Source: Dichetophora obliterata
Taxonomy: Eukaryota; Arthropoda; Insecta; Diptera; Sciomyzidae
Assembly: GCA_963920525.1 (NCBI GenBank)
Contig: OY986435.1
Coordinates: forward strand, 220,750,899 to 220,814,898
Direction of reading: 5' to 3'
Length of the DNA: 64,000 bases
Notes under the pieces: model-generated
Seen by the model: only the letters and a program-made list of their open reading frames with translations
Told to the model about the DNA's origin: nothing
Databases searched by the model: none
Shown here: one piece after another, positions 23,086 through 34,480 of the stretch
How the letters are laid out: every line of letters starts with the position of its first letter
Numbering within the stretch: position 1 is the first letter of the stretch
Position numbers and translations under genes: made by a program

Positions 23086-23538
23086 CGGCCTGTCTTGGAG
23101 GTCACCTTACAAGTGACCGCACCATCACCCGCTTCACGCGCATCTACAGTCAGATGACTCTTACTGCCTGATGGCTGAATCTTGGGCGCCTCTTCCACAA
23201 GCTTACATTTCTTGGCCTCACCAGTTTGGAATGCTTCCAGTTTGAATGGTGAACCTTCGATTTCTTTATCGCCATACTTAATGCTCACGTGATATGTACC
23301 GCACTCATCGGGTACAAAGGAAACGACATAAGTACCGCTACCAACTTCTTCTAGACGTGGCACAAGCGGCTTACCCTTTGGATTTTTTATGGCCACGTTT
23401 ATGTCCGCCTGACCAGCTCGCTTGGTATCGATTTCAATTTCAGCTGGCAGTGAGGCAGGTGTTTTTTTCTTTTCGTTGACACCCTTGATTCGTACATTCT
23501 TTGGCTCGGATTTGGGAAAGACGGTCATGACGAATGGA
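23086..23538 (-). CDS. cher: Filamin exon: Ig repeats 12 to mid 13
   Basis: Encodes SPFVMTVFPKSEP (end of repeat 11), repeat 12 (NVRIKGVNEKKK to KYGDKEIEGSPFKLEAF) and the first half of repeat 13 (AREAGDGAVTCKV). Acceptor ATTTATAG|TCC completes serine with the AG of the previous exon. Donor CCG|GTAAG leaves two bases of an arginine codon that the 9406 exon completes. Filamin Ig repeats form the elastic rod that links the actin-binding head to membrane receptors and signalling partners. The upstream intron is only 59 bp (23539-23597). Confidence 0.95.
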
Positions 23539-23597
23539 CTATAAATAAATGACAGTGTTTTGTTAATGTTTGCTAGGTTAATTTTGGACTAACTTAC

Positions 23598-24405
23598 CTG
23601 CAAGGCACTTCCTCATCGGAGAATTTAACGGAACATGTAAGGATGGAATCCTGTTTGGGTGGTACATAGTGCACTGCATATATGCCCTCACCCTTGTCTT
23701 CCACGCGCAGATTATCAACTGGTATGCCTTCGGAGTTGGTTAACTTGACAGTAATGCGTCCTGGACCGGCATCACTGACATCGACATCGAAGTGTGTGGG
23801 TACACCTTCACGCACCTCACCGTGTTCAAGACCACGTCCATAAACTTTTACCTTGCCAGCATCCACAGTCTCATCGACCATTACGCGGAATGGAGAACCA
23901 GGTATGTGTTTGTCGGCAAAACGTATAGTGATATCATACTCTCCAGGATCGCTAGCGAGATAGTCAACATCGCAGCTGCCATCGCGGTTGTCGGTGCAGG
24001 TAAGCTTTGCCTCAGATGGGCCTTCAATGGCTAGCGAAAGACCGCCATTGCCAGCACCACGTGTTTCGACGGTAAACTTATTCTTTTGATTTGTAAGACC
24101 TTTCTCTAAACCTGGTCCGTAAGCCTTGCAACGTGATGGATCACAGCCGCTCTTGACATGCACTACAAATGGTGAGCCTGGAACGGGTACATTATCGTAC
24201 ATCAGGTCTATGGTGTGACGACCGGCCTCGAATGGGGTGTACATAATGCGGAAGATGTCATCTGTGGGACCACCTGCGACTATCTTGCTGGGCAAAAGGT
24301 TGCCCTTGGGATCAAAGATGGAGCAGGAGAGCTTTGTGGTATCAATGTCGCTACCAACTTTGCTCATATCGACCATGAAATCCGTGGGTGCATTCATAAT
24401 GACGC
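23598..24405 (-). CDS. cher: Filamin exon: Ig repeats 9 to 11
   Basis: Encodes most of repeat 9 (VIMNAPTDFMVDMSKVGSD to DNVPVPGSPFVVHV), all of repeat 10 (CKAYGPGLEKG, VETRGAGNGGLSLAIEGPSE, HIPGSPFRVMV) and repeat 11 up to DEEVPCS (VKVYGRGLEHG, DVSDAGPGRITV). The AYGPGLE and GAGxGGLS signatures are diagnostic of filamin repeats. Acceptor AAATAG|GCG completes glycine from the previous exon. Donor CAG|GTAAG. The intron upstream (24406-24943, 538 bp) contains no recognisable feature apart from AAC-repeat-like sequence near its 5' end. Confidence 0.96.
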
Positions 24406-24943
24406 CTATTTAGGAAAAGGGTAGTTTTCAGAGATAAGTTTTAGTAAACAGAAGATATGAACGAGGTTCAAAGAACACATAGAACGCAACATTTAAAAAA
24501 ATGATTAGTGTAGAATGAGTAAAACAAGAACTCGGTTGAGCAGGAGGAAGCTTTAGGATAGCTAACGTGTACCTTCAATGGGCACCTTTACAGAAAGGGT
24601 AAATATTTAAATAATACACTGATTGAATTGACCCAGAGGCTGTCCCAAAGTTTCCTCGTACTCTCTTAAGGCTCATGCTTCAATGATTAGTGTAGCTAAC
24701 GCAATAAACGGGTAAAAATATATTAAAAATCAACAGCAATGAGTTCAGATTATTGGTCTTTTTATAGAGTCATGGGTCTGGAAATTTAGAATTATTAAGT
24801 TTGGCAACGTAACAACATGCTGATTAATGCGAGCGCTCGCTCGTTCTGCGCTTAGTCGGCTGGTCAGTCGGTTTGGCCAGAAGGTGTGTCCGGCAACAAC
24901 AGCAAAACAAAGCCACACAATCATAACAACAACAACATCCTAC

Positions 24944-25510
24944 CATGTGGCTGTATGCCTATACCGCTAACACGTATCTTGTTCAAATTTGGCAGCGGAA
25001 CAATAATCGGCTGAAATGGCGAACCACTGATATGACGTTCGTTGAAGGTAATGTTGACGGCATAGTCGCCTACTTCTGTAGGTAAATAGGCCACGTTACA
25101 GGTGCCATCGCCATTATCGCGACAGTTAATAGCCGCCTCGCAAGGACCTTCTACAGTGACACCCAAGCCACCTTGACCGGCTCCGCGTGTATCTATCATA
25201 AACTCTGCCGGTTGACCTACAATACCGCGCTCAAGTCCCGGTCCGAAAGCACGCACCTTATTCGCATCACTGCCGGTAAGGCACTGCAAGAGGAAGGGAC
25301 GCGGTGTTATTGGTGTGCCACCAAAACATATGCTCAGCAGATATTCTCCCAGCTGTGTGGGTGTAAAGTTAACCAGAAAGCCCTCCGCCGTAGGTATGAC
25401 GTGGGCTTTGACCCGACTGCCCGAAGGACTGGTTATTGTGACGGCCAGATCGGCTTTTGGCAGCCCATTTGTGATGATCCGGAATTGCTGGAGACTGTTC
25501 AATGGTGCAG
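24944..25510 (-). CDS. cher: Filamin exon: Ig repeats 7 to 9
   Basis: Encodes repeat 7 (APLNSLQQFRIITNGLPKAD to TPRPFLLQC), repeat 8 (VRAFGPGLERG, DTRGAGQGGLGVTVEGPCEA, HISGSPFQPIIV) and the start of repeat 9 (KIRVSGIGIQPHG). Acceptor ACAAG|CTG completes threonine in phase with the previous exon; donor ATG|GTAGGA. Upstream intron 25511-25699 (189 bp) is AT-rich with nothing else visible. Confidence 0.95.
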
Positions 25511-25699
25511 CTTGTACGTGAATGAGTTTGTAACGAAAGTTTTTGGACTTAGATGATGACCTTGTATTGTTTGATATTGGTTTCTTATGTTTTTATTGAA
25601 TTTTTTTTTCGTAATATCTCTTAATTCAGATACAGTTTGTGAGGTGCGTAAGTATCTAAATTATACTAAAGGACATAAATAATGCCAAGGAATACTTAC

Positions 25700-26086
25700 T
25701 TGGTTCGAGTCCGTCAACCTTAATCTTGGATACATCGACACTCTGCTCCACAACAACCTTCTGCCCCAAAGGCACACGTTGTCCACCGTACGTCATGGTG
25801 GTGGTATAGGCACCTTTAGATGGTGGAATGACTTCAACGGTGTAGGTGTTGTCATCGTTATCAATGATACGACATGGAATCTCAGACTTTGACTCCTCGT
25901 GTACAATTTTAATTTTGAGCTCTGCGTCGCCAGCATCTCGCGCGTCCACGTTAAAGTGAGTGGCGACATTGGGACGCACACCGGGCTGTAGCCAGGGACC
26001 GAAAGACTGTATCTTGGTGGCATCGATGGGCACGCCAACGTATACACGATACGGCGAGTTCGGCGTAGCAACACAACCGTAGTTCA
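25700..26086 (-). CDS. cher: Filamin exon: end of Ig 5, Ig 6, start of Ig 7
   Basis: Encodes NYGCVATPNSPYRVYVGVP (end of repeat 5), repeat 6 (IQSFGPWLQPG, VDARDAGDAELKIKI, TTTMTYGGQRVP) and VSKIKVDGLEP of repeat 7. Acceptor TTTTAG|TGA, with TG completing a valine codon. Donor CCAA|GTAAGTA is a consensus donor. Repeat 6 has GPW where most repeats have GPG. The upstream intron is 59 bp (26087-26145). Confidence 0.95.
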
Positions 26087-26145
26087 CTAAAATGCGAGGG
26101 GTTAAGATGTAATAATTAAACATACTAAAAATTAGCTAAACTCAC

Positions 26146-27438
26146 CCTCCACAGTGTGGGGTATACCCGATGTTGGCATGTAGGTGCACTTCTTGGTGCC
26201 ATCAGGATTGTTCTTTATGTCGATAGGTAGAGGACTTGCATAAACATCCTCCACTTTGATATCCAACGGTGCTGAGCCAGCCTTACTTGTATCCACTGTA
26301 AAACTAACAGGCTCTCCAATAGTCACGCCATTCTTTTCCAAACCAGGTCCAAATGACTTGACCAATTCGGGATGGTAATCGGTGCGTGGCAGTATTTGAG
26401 CTATAAACGGTGACTTTGGTATATCTTCGTTGTCACACAAGATATGCACTGCATATTCTCCCACAGCTGTGGGATGATACTTGACCATGGCAGAACCATC
26501 ACCATTGTCATGACATTCAATTTCCGCCTGCGAAGGTCCAGCAACAGTGAAACCAAGCGCACCAGTCTCACCATTGGTCTCAACTACAAACGCGGCTGGA
26601 TAGCCAATAACGCCTCCTATCAAGCCAGGACCATAGGCTACGATGGAAGATTCCTTCTTTGGGCCCACCTTCACCTCGAACGGTGACTTGGGTACTTCTT
26701 GACCGCCGAAGGTGACCATAACGACATAGCGACCCTCTTTTGTGGGAAAGTAGTGTGCGTCATAAGTGTGGCCATCGATTTTAGTCAAGGCCATATTTTG
26801 ATTAGCACCACCCGGCCCAATAACACGCACTTCAGGCACACCCTCACCAGCACCCTCGGTGTAAATCTTGAAATCGGCATCATCGCCAACACGCACGCCT
26901 GTTGCTTGAAGACCACGACCCGAAGCGCGTACCTTGCGTGCATCAGAAGTTGGCGCTACCTTCACCGGGAAGGGGCTATTCGGTATTGGGGTGCCAGCAT
27001 AGAACACATTTATTGAATGCAAGCCCTGCATGGGAGTAACATACTCGCAGCGCCAGACATCCTCTTCGATTTGACGTAGCTTGGCCGCAATAGATGATTT
27101 GTGATTAGCGGGATCAATAATGATGACTTCGGGTACACCGCGACCAGCACCCTTTGTCAGTATGTCAAAGAATGTTGCATTATTTATGGTGGTACCGGCG
27201 GGTTGTATACCGGGACCGGTAACCTTAACTTTTGAAGCATCACCAGCGTGACCCTCGACTTTAACGGGGAACGGACTTTTGGGAATATCACGTCCGGAGT
27301 ATTTGACAGTAACTTTGTGATCGCCCTCCATTTTGGGTATGTACGAAATGGAATAGGTGAGATTTTTGTCGTTATTGAAGCGCACATCAGGTTTCTCAAC
27401 AACACCATTGGGTGTAGTGATTGCGACATCAACAACAC
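26146..27438 (-). CDS. cher: Filamin exon: Ig repeats 1 to 5
   Basis: The largest filamin exon here, 1293 bp or 431 codons. It encodes repeat 1 from VVDVAITTPNGVVEKPDV to IPKSPFPVKVEG, repeat 2 (VKVTGPGIQPAG to IPNSPFPVKV), repeat 3 (VRASGRGLQATG to VPKSPFEVKV), repeat 4 (VAYGPGLIGGV to IPKSPFIAQI) and most of repeat 5 (VKSFGPGLEKNG to SGIPHTVE). Five consecutive P-x-SPF strand ends confirm filamin. Acceptor AATAG|GTG, where the glycine codon is split; donor GAGG|GTGAGT. Open upstream reading into the intron is spurious, because AATAG is the junction that keeps phase with 28312-28403. Confidence 0.96.
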
Positions 27439-27488
27439 CTATTGCAGCAGTAAAGGAAACAAGAGAAAATGATATAAGAATAAACCTA

Positions 27489-28294
27489 GATATGTTCAGT
27501 GATGTGCAAAGAAATAGGGACACCTGTATTTTTATATTTAAAGCTGCATGAATTATATACAAGGTGACTCAGATATAGCATAAATTCCCTAGGGTGGTGA
27601 TTCTCCTTTATTATGTGGATTAGGGTCACTACTCCTCCCCTTTGGGAGGTAGAGGGGAAAATATGTGTCATTACGTCTTACTCAATACAATAGCATCTTG
27701 AAGAAGAGACTGCATGACCTTGAAAGCAATGATACAAAAACCAATTTCTTACCACACTAAAAGCTAACTGTTTTATGTGTGGTAATTTAAAATGAAAAAG
27801 TAATTGTGTTTGTATTGAATACTAAAGTCTTATGGCAAGATCAAAAACAAAGTCGATAGAAAACTTTATCATAAAAAATCACATCATAAAAACCATCAAA
27901 AAATTTATTTAATATTCGAGATATTTATTATCAAAGATGAATTACAAAATTTTTTATTATTTAGTTGCTCATAACTTTCTTAATGGTGACGTTATGCAAA
28001 AAGGTTTATTAATAACTTTATGTCAATTTGATTTTCTTCTCAACAAGTCAGCAAAAATCAGCTAAGAGATCAAATATGGAGTAAAATGTAATGACACATA
28101 TTTTCAAGTTTTCCCCCTTAAGCTTCCAAAGGGGGGAGCAGTGACCCTAATCCTTGCATTTTCTTACCCGCCTAATCAAGGAGAATCACCACCCGAGGGA
28201 AATTATGCTATATCTGGGGCATCTTGTATATAATTCGTGCAGCTTTAAATATGAAAATACTGGTGTCTCTATTTCTTTGCACATCACTGTATAT
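27489..28294. mobile_element. Long-TIR hairpin element filling a filamin intron
   Basis: The arms 27489-27678 and 28090-28294 are inverted copies of about 190-205 bp (for example CAGTGATGTGCAAAG, AAGCTGCATGAATTATATAC-type, TAGCATAA, GGTGGTGATTCTCCTT, ATTAGGGTCACT, ATATGTGTCATTAC). The loop of about 410 bp has no coding potential. The whole intron is 27439-28311 (873 bp), so the element leaves only about 50 bp to the acceptor and 17 bp to the donor. Confidence 0.85.
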
Positions 28295-28311
28295 CAAATC
28301 ACAACTCTTAC

Positions 28312-28403
28312 CCTTGCCAGCTGAGAATGTTTCCACAGTGAAGTTGGCAGGAGCACCAACAACGGGGCCAATTGGTTCAATACCAGGACCATAAGCACGA
28401 ACT
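28312..28403 (-). CDS. cher: Filamin exon: start of Ig repeat 1
   Basis: A 92-bp exon encoding RVRAYGPGIEPIGPVVGAP and ANFTVETFSAGKG, the first half of the first rod repeat directly after the actin-binding head. Acceptor TTTAACAG|AGT: its first base completes an arginine codon begun at the end of the CH2 exon. Donor AAGG|GTAAGAG splits a glycine codon completed by the next exon. Phase and content agree on both sides. Confidence 0.95.
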
Positions 28404-29879
28404 CTGTTAAAGAGAAAACAAAAATGTTATGAAATGCTTTAGTCTTGCTGAAAGAGGTTGTCTTCTATGCATGTTGCGAAAGCTTTGCTAAATAAAAAAA
28501 AATTCATTATGGTTATATATATAAATCACGGCCGACAAATTATCAACAACAAAAAAGCTTGCAGGCTATTAGGCTATTAGTTGCACAGCTGAAAGCTTTT
28601 AGCTGATGCTTTTCTTTTCTGTTCCACTCATTAGCTTACTGTTATCTACAGAAAGCTATTTTTCAAAGTGATTGACTGTCAGCTATAGCAGCTGCTTTTC
28701 CCAAAAATATGCAAAAGATTTTATGTTTTTAGAGATCATGAGATGTTAGGGTGAATTATGCAGCCCTGTAATCAGGATTTTCCATGGAGGTGGTTTTGTT
28801 TAAAAAAAGGATTGATACCAATACGATATTTTAAATCAGTACATGGAATCTTTTCCGTGCAAAATTTTTGCATTATTATTATTCTTTACTATAAAATTCA
28901 TATTTTTTGCCTTTTTTCATGTATAATAATCCTTATAATGAATTCCTTTATTGTCTTTAAATTTTAAAATAACGTACTCTAAAGAAACTAATTCAAGCTT
29001 CATTTCTAAATCTCTTTTAACTCTCTTTTAACTTACACGAAGATGCCAGTTACGGCTCTTTTTTAACCTTAATTCCTGAATATCCTACCAAAAAAATATC
29101 CCAACCAAAACTATGTTTTGCTTTTTTTCAGATTTCACGGATTTAAACAAATGTATGTTTTGTCGGCAAAGAAATATTTTCCATTCCAAACCGTAGATAA
29201 AGGTGTAAACAATTTTCATAAAAATTTATTAAACCTTGTAAGAACTTAATCTAAAAAAGAAAAAATGGGTAAAAAGTCTATTTTATCCATTTTTTTTTTC
29301 AATTGTGATAAGGATAAAGTGATTTACGTTTGGAAAAATATTTTTGGTGAAAGTAAATTAGATGGAATGGTGCCCGGAATTGGTATCCTCCGACGTTTAT
29401 GAGATAGAGGGGAAAAATGCCGCAGAATATTATTTTTGCCAATTAAGTTAATAATTGATTTTAATACATTATTTATAAAAACCATATAACAACCCAAAAC
29501 ATTTTACATTAATTACAATATACAATGTGTTCAAGAAGACCGCGCCCGACCTAATGTACCGAAATATTTGAGGTATCGAAAAAAGTGCTCACATGTTACT
29601 CTTTTATGAATTGCACACAGTGAAATACCATTGTGAATCGCAAGCATATTCAATAAAAATTTAATTTAACGTGATGAGCCCCGCGTTCGAAAAACGTTTT
29701 GAAGCTGCAGGCATCCAAAAGGACCCAAAATATCCTTTCTGGAAGCAGCACAGTACATAAAAAGTAGATGGGTTTTGTTAAGAAGTGGAATTAGCGTTAT
29801 GCAGAGATTAAAAATGTGGATGGCCACCAAATCGTGGTGTTTCGAGAGAATGTTAAAAATACGACGATTTGGAGATTAA

Positions 29880-30020
29880 CTGCATTATTCTGTATCACGA
29901 ACAAGCACACCAACGACGAGAAAGACACGAGAAGCAATACTTTTTTTCCATACAAAATTGTATTGCGTCTCGTTTCTTTCTCATCGTTAATGTGCTTCTT
30001 CGTGATACAGAATAATGCAG
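29880..30020. mobile_element. Hairpin MITE, 141 bp
   Basis: Two 61-bp arms (29880-29940 and 29960-30020) are inverted copies with about six mismatches and a 19-bp loop. The ends are CTGCATTATTCTG...CAGAATAATGCAG, flanked by TAA on both sides (a 3-bp direct repeat). It interrupts a Tc1-type transposase relic. Confidence 0.9.
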
Positions 30021-30029
30021 TAAACGTCT

Positions 30030-30735
30030 TTTCGAAGCTAATCTGGCCAAATCGCTTCGGAAAGCTCGAGAAAATTTAAGCGAAAAAGGAATACATGCGT
30101 CCATAAACACAATAAGAAACCGTTTACAAGAGTTTCAGATCGGGCATCGAGCCACAACAAGAAAACTACTACTGACAAATAGCGCAATAGCGCAAATAGG
30201 CAAATCGAATAGCAGCAAGCCTGAGCACCTGAACATTTGGACTACGATTGGAGCTCAGTAGTCTTCACGGATGAGTCTTCTTTTTGTATGTTCAATACAA
30301 TGAGAAGCGCTTGGTTAAAAAAGGTAATTTTATAATCCAGCGAACAGTAAAGCACCCAGAGAAGCTCCATGTTTGTAGGTGCTTCTCAGAATGCGGCTTT
30401 GGAAAACTAATTGTGTTTAAACAGAATCTGGACGCACAACTCATGACCAAAATATACAAACGTGTGCTACTTGCTTTTGTGAGTAAGTGGTTTGGATCGA
30501 ATATAAAAAATTGGGTGCTGCAAGAGGATAACGATCCTAAGCACCGCAGTCGCTTGTGTACTGCTTGGAAGCACGAAAATGGAATAAGCGTACTTGATTG
30601 GCCGTCTCAATCATTGTATGTTAATCCAATAGATAATTTTTGGTCAATAATTAAGCTAAGGCTTCGGCAAAAAAATATAAACAGCATTCACTGGTTCAAG
30701 CGCCATCTTCTGGCAATATGGCGCAGTTAACCTCA
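30030..30735 (+). pseudogene. Tc1-type transposase relic
   Basis: 30030-30175 encodes the second helix-turn-helix region (ANLAKSLRKARENLSEKGIH, INTIRNRLQEF). 30225-30285 gives DYDWSSVVFTDESSF with the first catalytic Asp. After a frame change 30284-30730 gives WVLQEDNDPKHRSRL (second Asp) and SVLDWPSQSLYVNPIDNFW. The third position, normally Glu in NPIENLW of Tc1 proteins, is Asp here. A deletion and frame changes make it inactive. Terminal repeats were not located. Confidence 0.8.
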
Positions 30736-30829
30736 GTCATACGCAGAAAAATTAGTCCAAAGTATGCCATCTTGTGCAATGCTTAGTTAAAAAGCTGAGA
30801 ATACTTTTTTATTACCCTCTATGAATTTA

Positions 30830-31148
30830 CTAAAAGGTGGCGACCGTAGCCTAGTGGGTAGAGTGCGTGGCCCCTAAGCTAAGGAACTACGGTAGCCCGG
30901 GTTCAATTCCAGCTCAGACAGAAAGTTTTTTCAATTGAACTAATTTTTCTGTTTGGTCATCACCTCTCTGCAGACAATGGCAAACCTCAGAGAGTAAAAA
31001 TTGCCATGTAAAGCTTCTTGAGAACATAAACCGTTCGGAGTCAGCATAAAACACGTAGGTCCAGTTCTCGGTCATTGTGATCAATTGGATCAATAGAAGC
31101 TAGATCAAAGTCCTTCCAAGGGCTGTAAAGGCCGTTTATTTTATTTAT
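30830..31148 (+). mobile_element. tRNA-derived SINE with 10-bp target duplication
   Basis: tRNA-like head at 30838-30918 (GTAGCCTAGTGGGTAGAGTG as A-box, GGGTTCAATTCC as B-box), then a body of about 220 bp. TATGAATTTA occurs at 30820-30829 and 31149-31158 as the target duplication. The same SINE, more diverged, lies inverted at 49515-49826. It uses RNA polymerase III signals of its own and depends on a LINE for movement (family knowledge). Confidence 0.85.
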
Positions 31149-31415
31149 TATGAATTTATCCCATGATGTACGAAAATATCCTCCCTGCAGTATTAAAGTA
31201 CCCCACATGTGGGGTGCGTTCTTGTGTTCTTATCACAGTAAAATCGCTATAGCTCTTTAAAATTTTAACATAATACGTTCAGACTTTTTTGTAAATTATA
31301 ATTTGCATAAAAAAGATAGTTCAGTCAGTTCATTATAAAGTAAAGAACGAAAATGTACAAATTTTACGAGGGGTAACCACTTTCCCCTACATTTAAAACA
31401 TTATAGGTCTGTGCC

Positions 31416-31598
31416 CATGGTAGAAGGATACAGGTAGATGCACTAGATGAGAGCATACTGCCGGAAATGTCAAAACGAAGTAAAAGTTTTTATTTATTTT
31501 CTTTTGTTTCCATTCGCCACACAGCTAAATTTGACAGACACGGCAGTATGGAAAGAGAGCACAGTCAGCGCTGCATATACCTCTATCCTTATACCATG
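31416..31598. mobile_element. Short TIR element, CATGGTA family, copy 1
   Basis: Ends CATGGTAGAAGGATACAGGT and, reversed, CATGGTATAAGGATAGAGGT. A perfect 8-bp duplication TCTGTGCC lies at 31408-31415 and 31599-31606. 183 bp, no coding capacity. The second copy at 39168-39312 shares most of the interior (ACAGCTAAATTTGACAGAC-type, GGCAGTATGGAAAGAGAGCA). Confidence 0.92.
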
Positions 31599-31936
31599 TC
31601 TGTGCCTGCAAGTTTGTGAAAACTTTCGAAAACTTTCGCTACTTTTATTAATTTCCGTTCCCGTACACCAAAAACTTGCAAAAGGGAGTGATAATCAGAG
31701 AGTAAAATATTTTCCCTCCATGAGAAAAGTTGCAAGTAACTGCTACACAAATTTCGTTTAGTAAAAAGTTGCAAGTTGTCATGTGTTGACAGAAATGTCA
31801 AAATTTGCGCCAAAACCACAAAAAAACAGAAGACAGAAGAGAAGGAGGTATCACCTTTAAGTTTTCATCTTCATTTTTATCAATAATGTCAAACATTTAC
31901 TCATCACAATCACTTTCAGATTCACTTGAAACAATA

Positions 31937-32093
31937 GGGCAGTTCACGATCTTGTTGCATCGTTGCAAATGCAAAATAAACAGCTTTTACAAAAACAAAA
32001 AGCATATGTTGCAAAAGCTTTTCAATGCTTTTTGTTTTTGTAAAAGCTGTTTATTTTGCATTTGCAACGATGCAATAAGATCGTGAACTGCCC
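31937..32093. mobile_element. Near-perfect hairpin MITE, TA target
   Basis: GGGCAGTTCACGATCTTGTT at the left is complementary to the right end with a single mismatch across about 68 bp per arm; the loop is about 21 bp. TA lies on both sides (31935-31936, 32094-32095), the Tc1/mariner target. 157 bp in all. Confidence 0.92.
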
Positions 32094-33654
32094 TAATAAA
32101 ATCAATTAATGCAGCAAATTTTTCAGACATATTAGAAATCTTCAAAAAATGTTTGGTCGAATTTACAACATATGTTCTTGACGTTTGATTAAAAGTTGCA
32201 AGTTTTTACTAAAAAGCGTTCCAGTACTTTTTACAAGGAGAAGCAAAAAAGCTTAGTAATATCTCAAGCGCTTAAACTGAGGGCTTTTAGAATGTTTTTT
32301 ATAAAAACATCGTGTTTATTTGTAGGCTTGTAAAATTTTGCAGGAATATGTATTTTGATGCGGTGCATCATAATCAATCAAAAAATCGAATTCGAATTTT
32401 TGGTAACTTACGGCTTTTTTGATTTCATATGACGATGTATACTTTTTTTTATAGCCAGCCATGCCTTCTTTTGTGCGTTACAAACAATTTCACAATGTTA
32501 ATACACCTTGATCTTTTCATGTGTAGCATATTAACAGAAAAGACACAACATTTTTTATTTTGGTTTAAGAGTTATTTCATCATTACCGATGCGTTCAAAA
32601 TATAATGTCCGACTAACAGAGAAAAAAAAACAGTCTTTAACATTTTTGCCTATATCTCCAAAACTTGACCTGAAACGGGCTGCGGATTCGAATTCAGAGC
32701 GCGAAAATACATTTGGAACCACATTCATCTTTTCTGGTCCAAAAGCGGACCTTATTTGTAAACCTGTTTATTTTAAAATTAAATAAGTGTTTCGTTTAAA
32801 ATACTTTAAACTGAAAAATTGCTCTAGCTAATATTTGTCGGTTGATTTATTAAAGTGGCATTATTTTTACATTCAAAAAGGTGGCAGCTTTTTTACCGCA
32901 CACAATACATTTTGCTGTCTCTTTTTTGCGGACCTTGTTGACTTCTTTTTATCTTGCTCAAAAAAAGCTTGAAACGAGAGCTTTTGTCTCGCAGCGAAAT
33001 AGAAATAATAAGGGTATTCATGCAAATCGGCAATATAACTGGTATAAACTGTATAAGCTTATCAGCCTAATAAATGAACCGTCAAATTTGTATGGAGAAG
33101 CCTTTGCAAGAACCAGATATATTTGCTCTTCGATTTAGGTGAGCAAACGAAGTGGCATACTTATATGATCAATCAGCAGTTTTCGTTTTTCGAAAGTTAA
33201 TTAATTTCTTATCAGAAGCCGGCCAAAAAGCAATGGGAAAGTATGAATTTGTTAAATATTTGGCGAGCATAAGTAACAAATATTTAATTGAAAATTACAA
33301 CTTAAAAACTTGTTGGCAACATATGCAGCACAGGGTTGATAAATGACTTTTTCATTTTGGTATACAAATTTAGAAAAAATTGTACTAAATGAAAAAAAAA
33401 TAGTATGGAATAAATTTTGTTTACTCCGCGCATACTCCGATGACTTTGTGACTTCGTTTGCAACGCTGATAAGGAGGCGTGGCAGGTATAGAAAAGTATA
33501 TATATTCTTGATCAGCATCACCTCCTGAGCCGATTTTGATAGGTCAGTCTGTCGACACGATTACAGCCGCGATTTTAAAGCTATTGAAATTTAGTATAAG
33601 TATGTGCTTATATAAAGAAGACAAAGATCAAGTTCGAGAATGAGCGAAATGGGA

Positions 33655-34480
33655 TGAAAACCACGCCTTCTTTATTAAACAATAAAAGTTCTAAAAACTC
33701 CACAAAAATTTTTGTAGTTACTTGGTGTTGTGCACATAAGCTTTGAAGTAAAATATTCACCATATATTTCAATGTTAACATCAGATTGTTAATAACATCA
33801 ATGTTAATAACAACGCCCACCTCCGATACAACGTTACTTTATCAAATCTTTAAAATATCTAAAAATGACACAAAAATTAATGTCATGATTTAAGATTTGT
33901 CCATAGAATTTGGCTGCAAAAATTCACTATATAATTGAAATTTTTAAAATAAAAAAAAAAAAATAACAGCGCAACAACCTTCCATACAAAGTAACTTTAA
34001 CAAAATGGTAAATCTCTGAAAATAACACAAAAACTAATGCAATGACTTCAAGTTTTGCATATGAACTTTGATCTCAAATATTTACCATATATTTCAAATT
34101 TGTCAAAATAGTAAAAATTCCGCATAAATTAATTTAAAAATTAAAATTATGAACATACATATGCTAAGAATATTAAAATTTACTTTGAGTTTGGAATTTG
34201 GCAAAATTTATAAAAACTCCACCAATCTTCCATACAAAGTGACGTCATCACAGTAGCATAACTTTTATAAAGTCCACAAAAATGTGTGTATTAACAGCAT
34301 ATTTAATACATAATCTTCCATATCTTAATCGTGTTCTGCATTTGAGTTTTTCGAAAAATTTGTTGAGCACCGCAACCGTAATCTATACGAGGTGACGTTA
34401 TCAAACTTTAAAAACAAGCATAACTCAGAATATACTATGGGAGTATCTAAGTCGAAGATAATTCCTTGCTAGTTTTTAAT
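33655..34480. repeat. Diverged tandem units, about 200 bp
   Basis: Recurring blocks CTTCCATACAAAGTNAC (33978, 34228 and weaker near 33822), ACACAAAAATTAATG or its variants (33866, 34026) and ACCATATATTTCAA (33758, 34087) recur in the same order. About four units with heavy divergence. No coding potential. Confidence 0.45.

Noticed and set aside
26132..26145. Extension of the filamin frame past 26146
   Set aside because: The consensus donor GTGAGT and phase agreement with 26086 place the exon end at 26146; the extra codons are intronic.
30838..30918. Functional tRNA gene
   Set aside because: It is the head of a SINE with a 10-bp target duplication, and an inverted copy exists at 49515-49826.
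32589..33140. Host exon candidates (65 and 85 codons)
   Set aside because: No recognisable domain, no matching splice phase with filamin, and opposite strand; ordinary chance frames.
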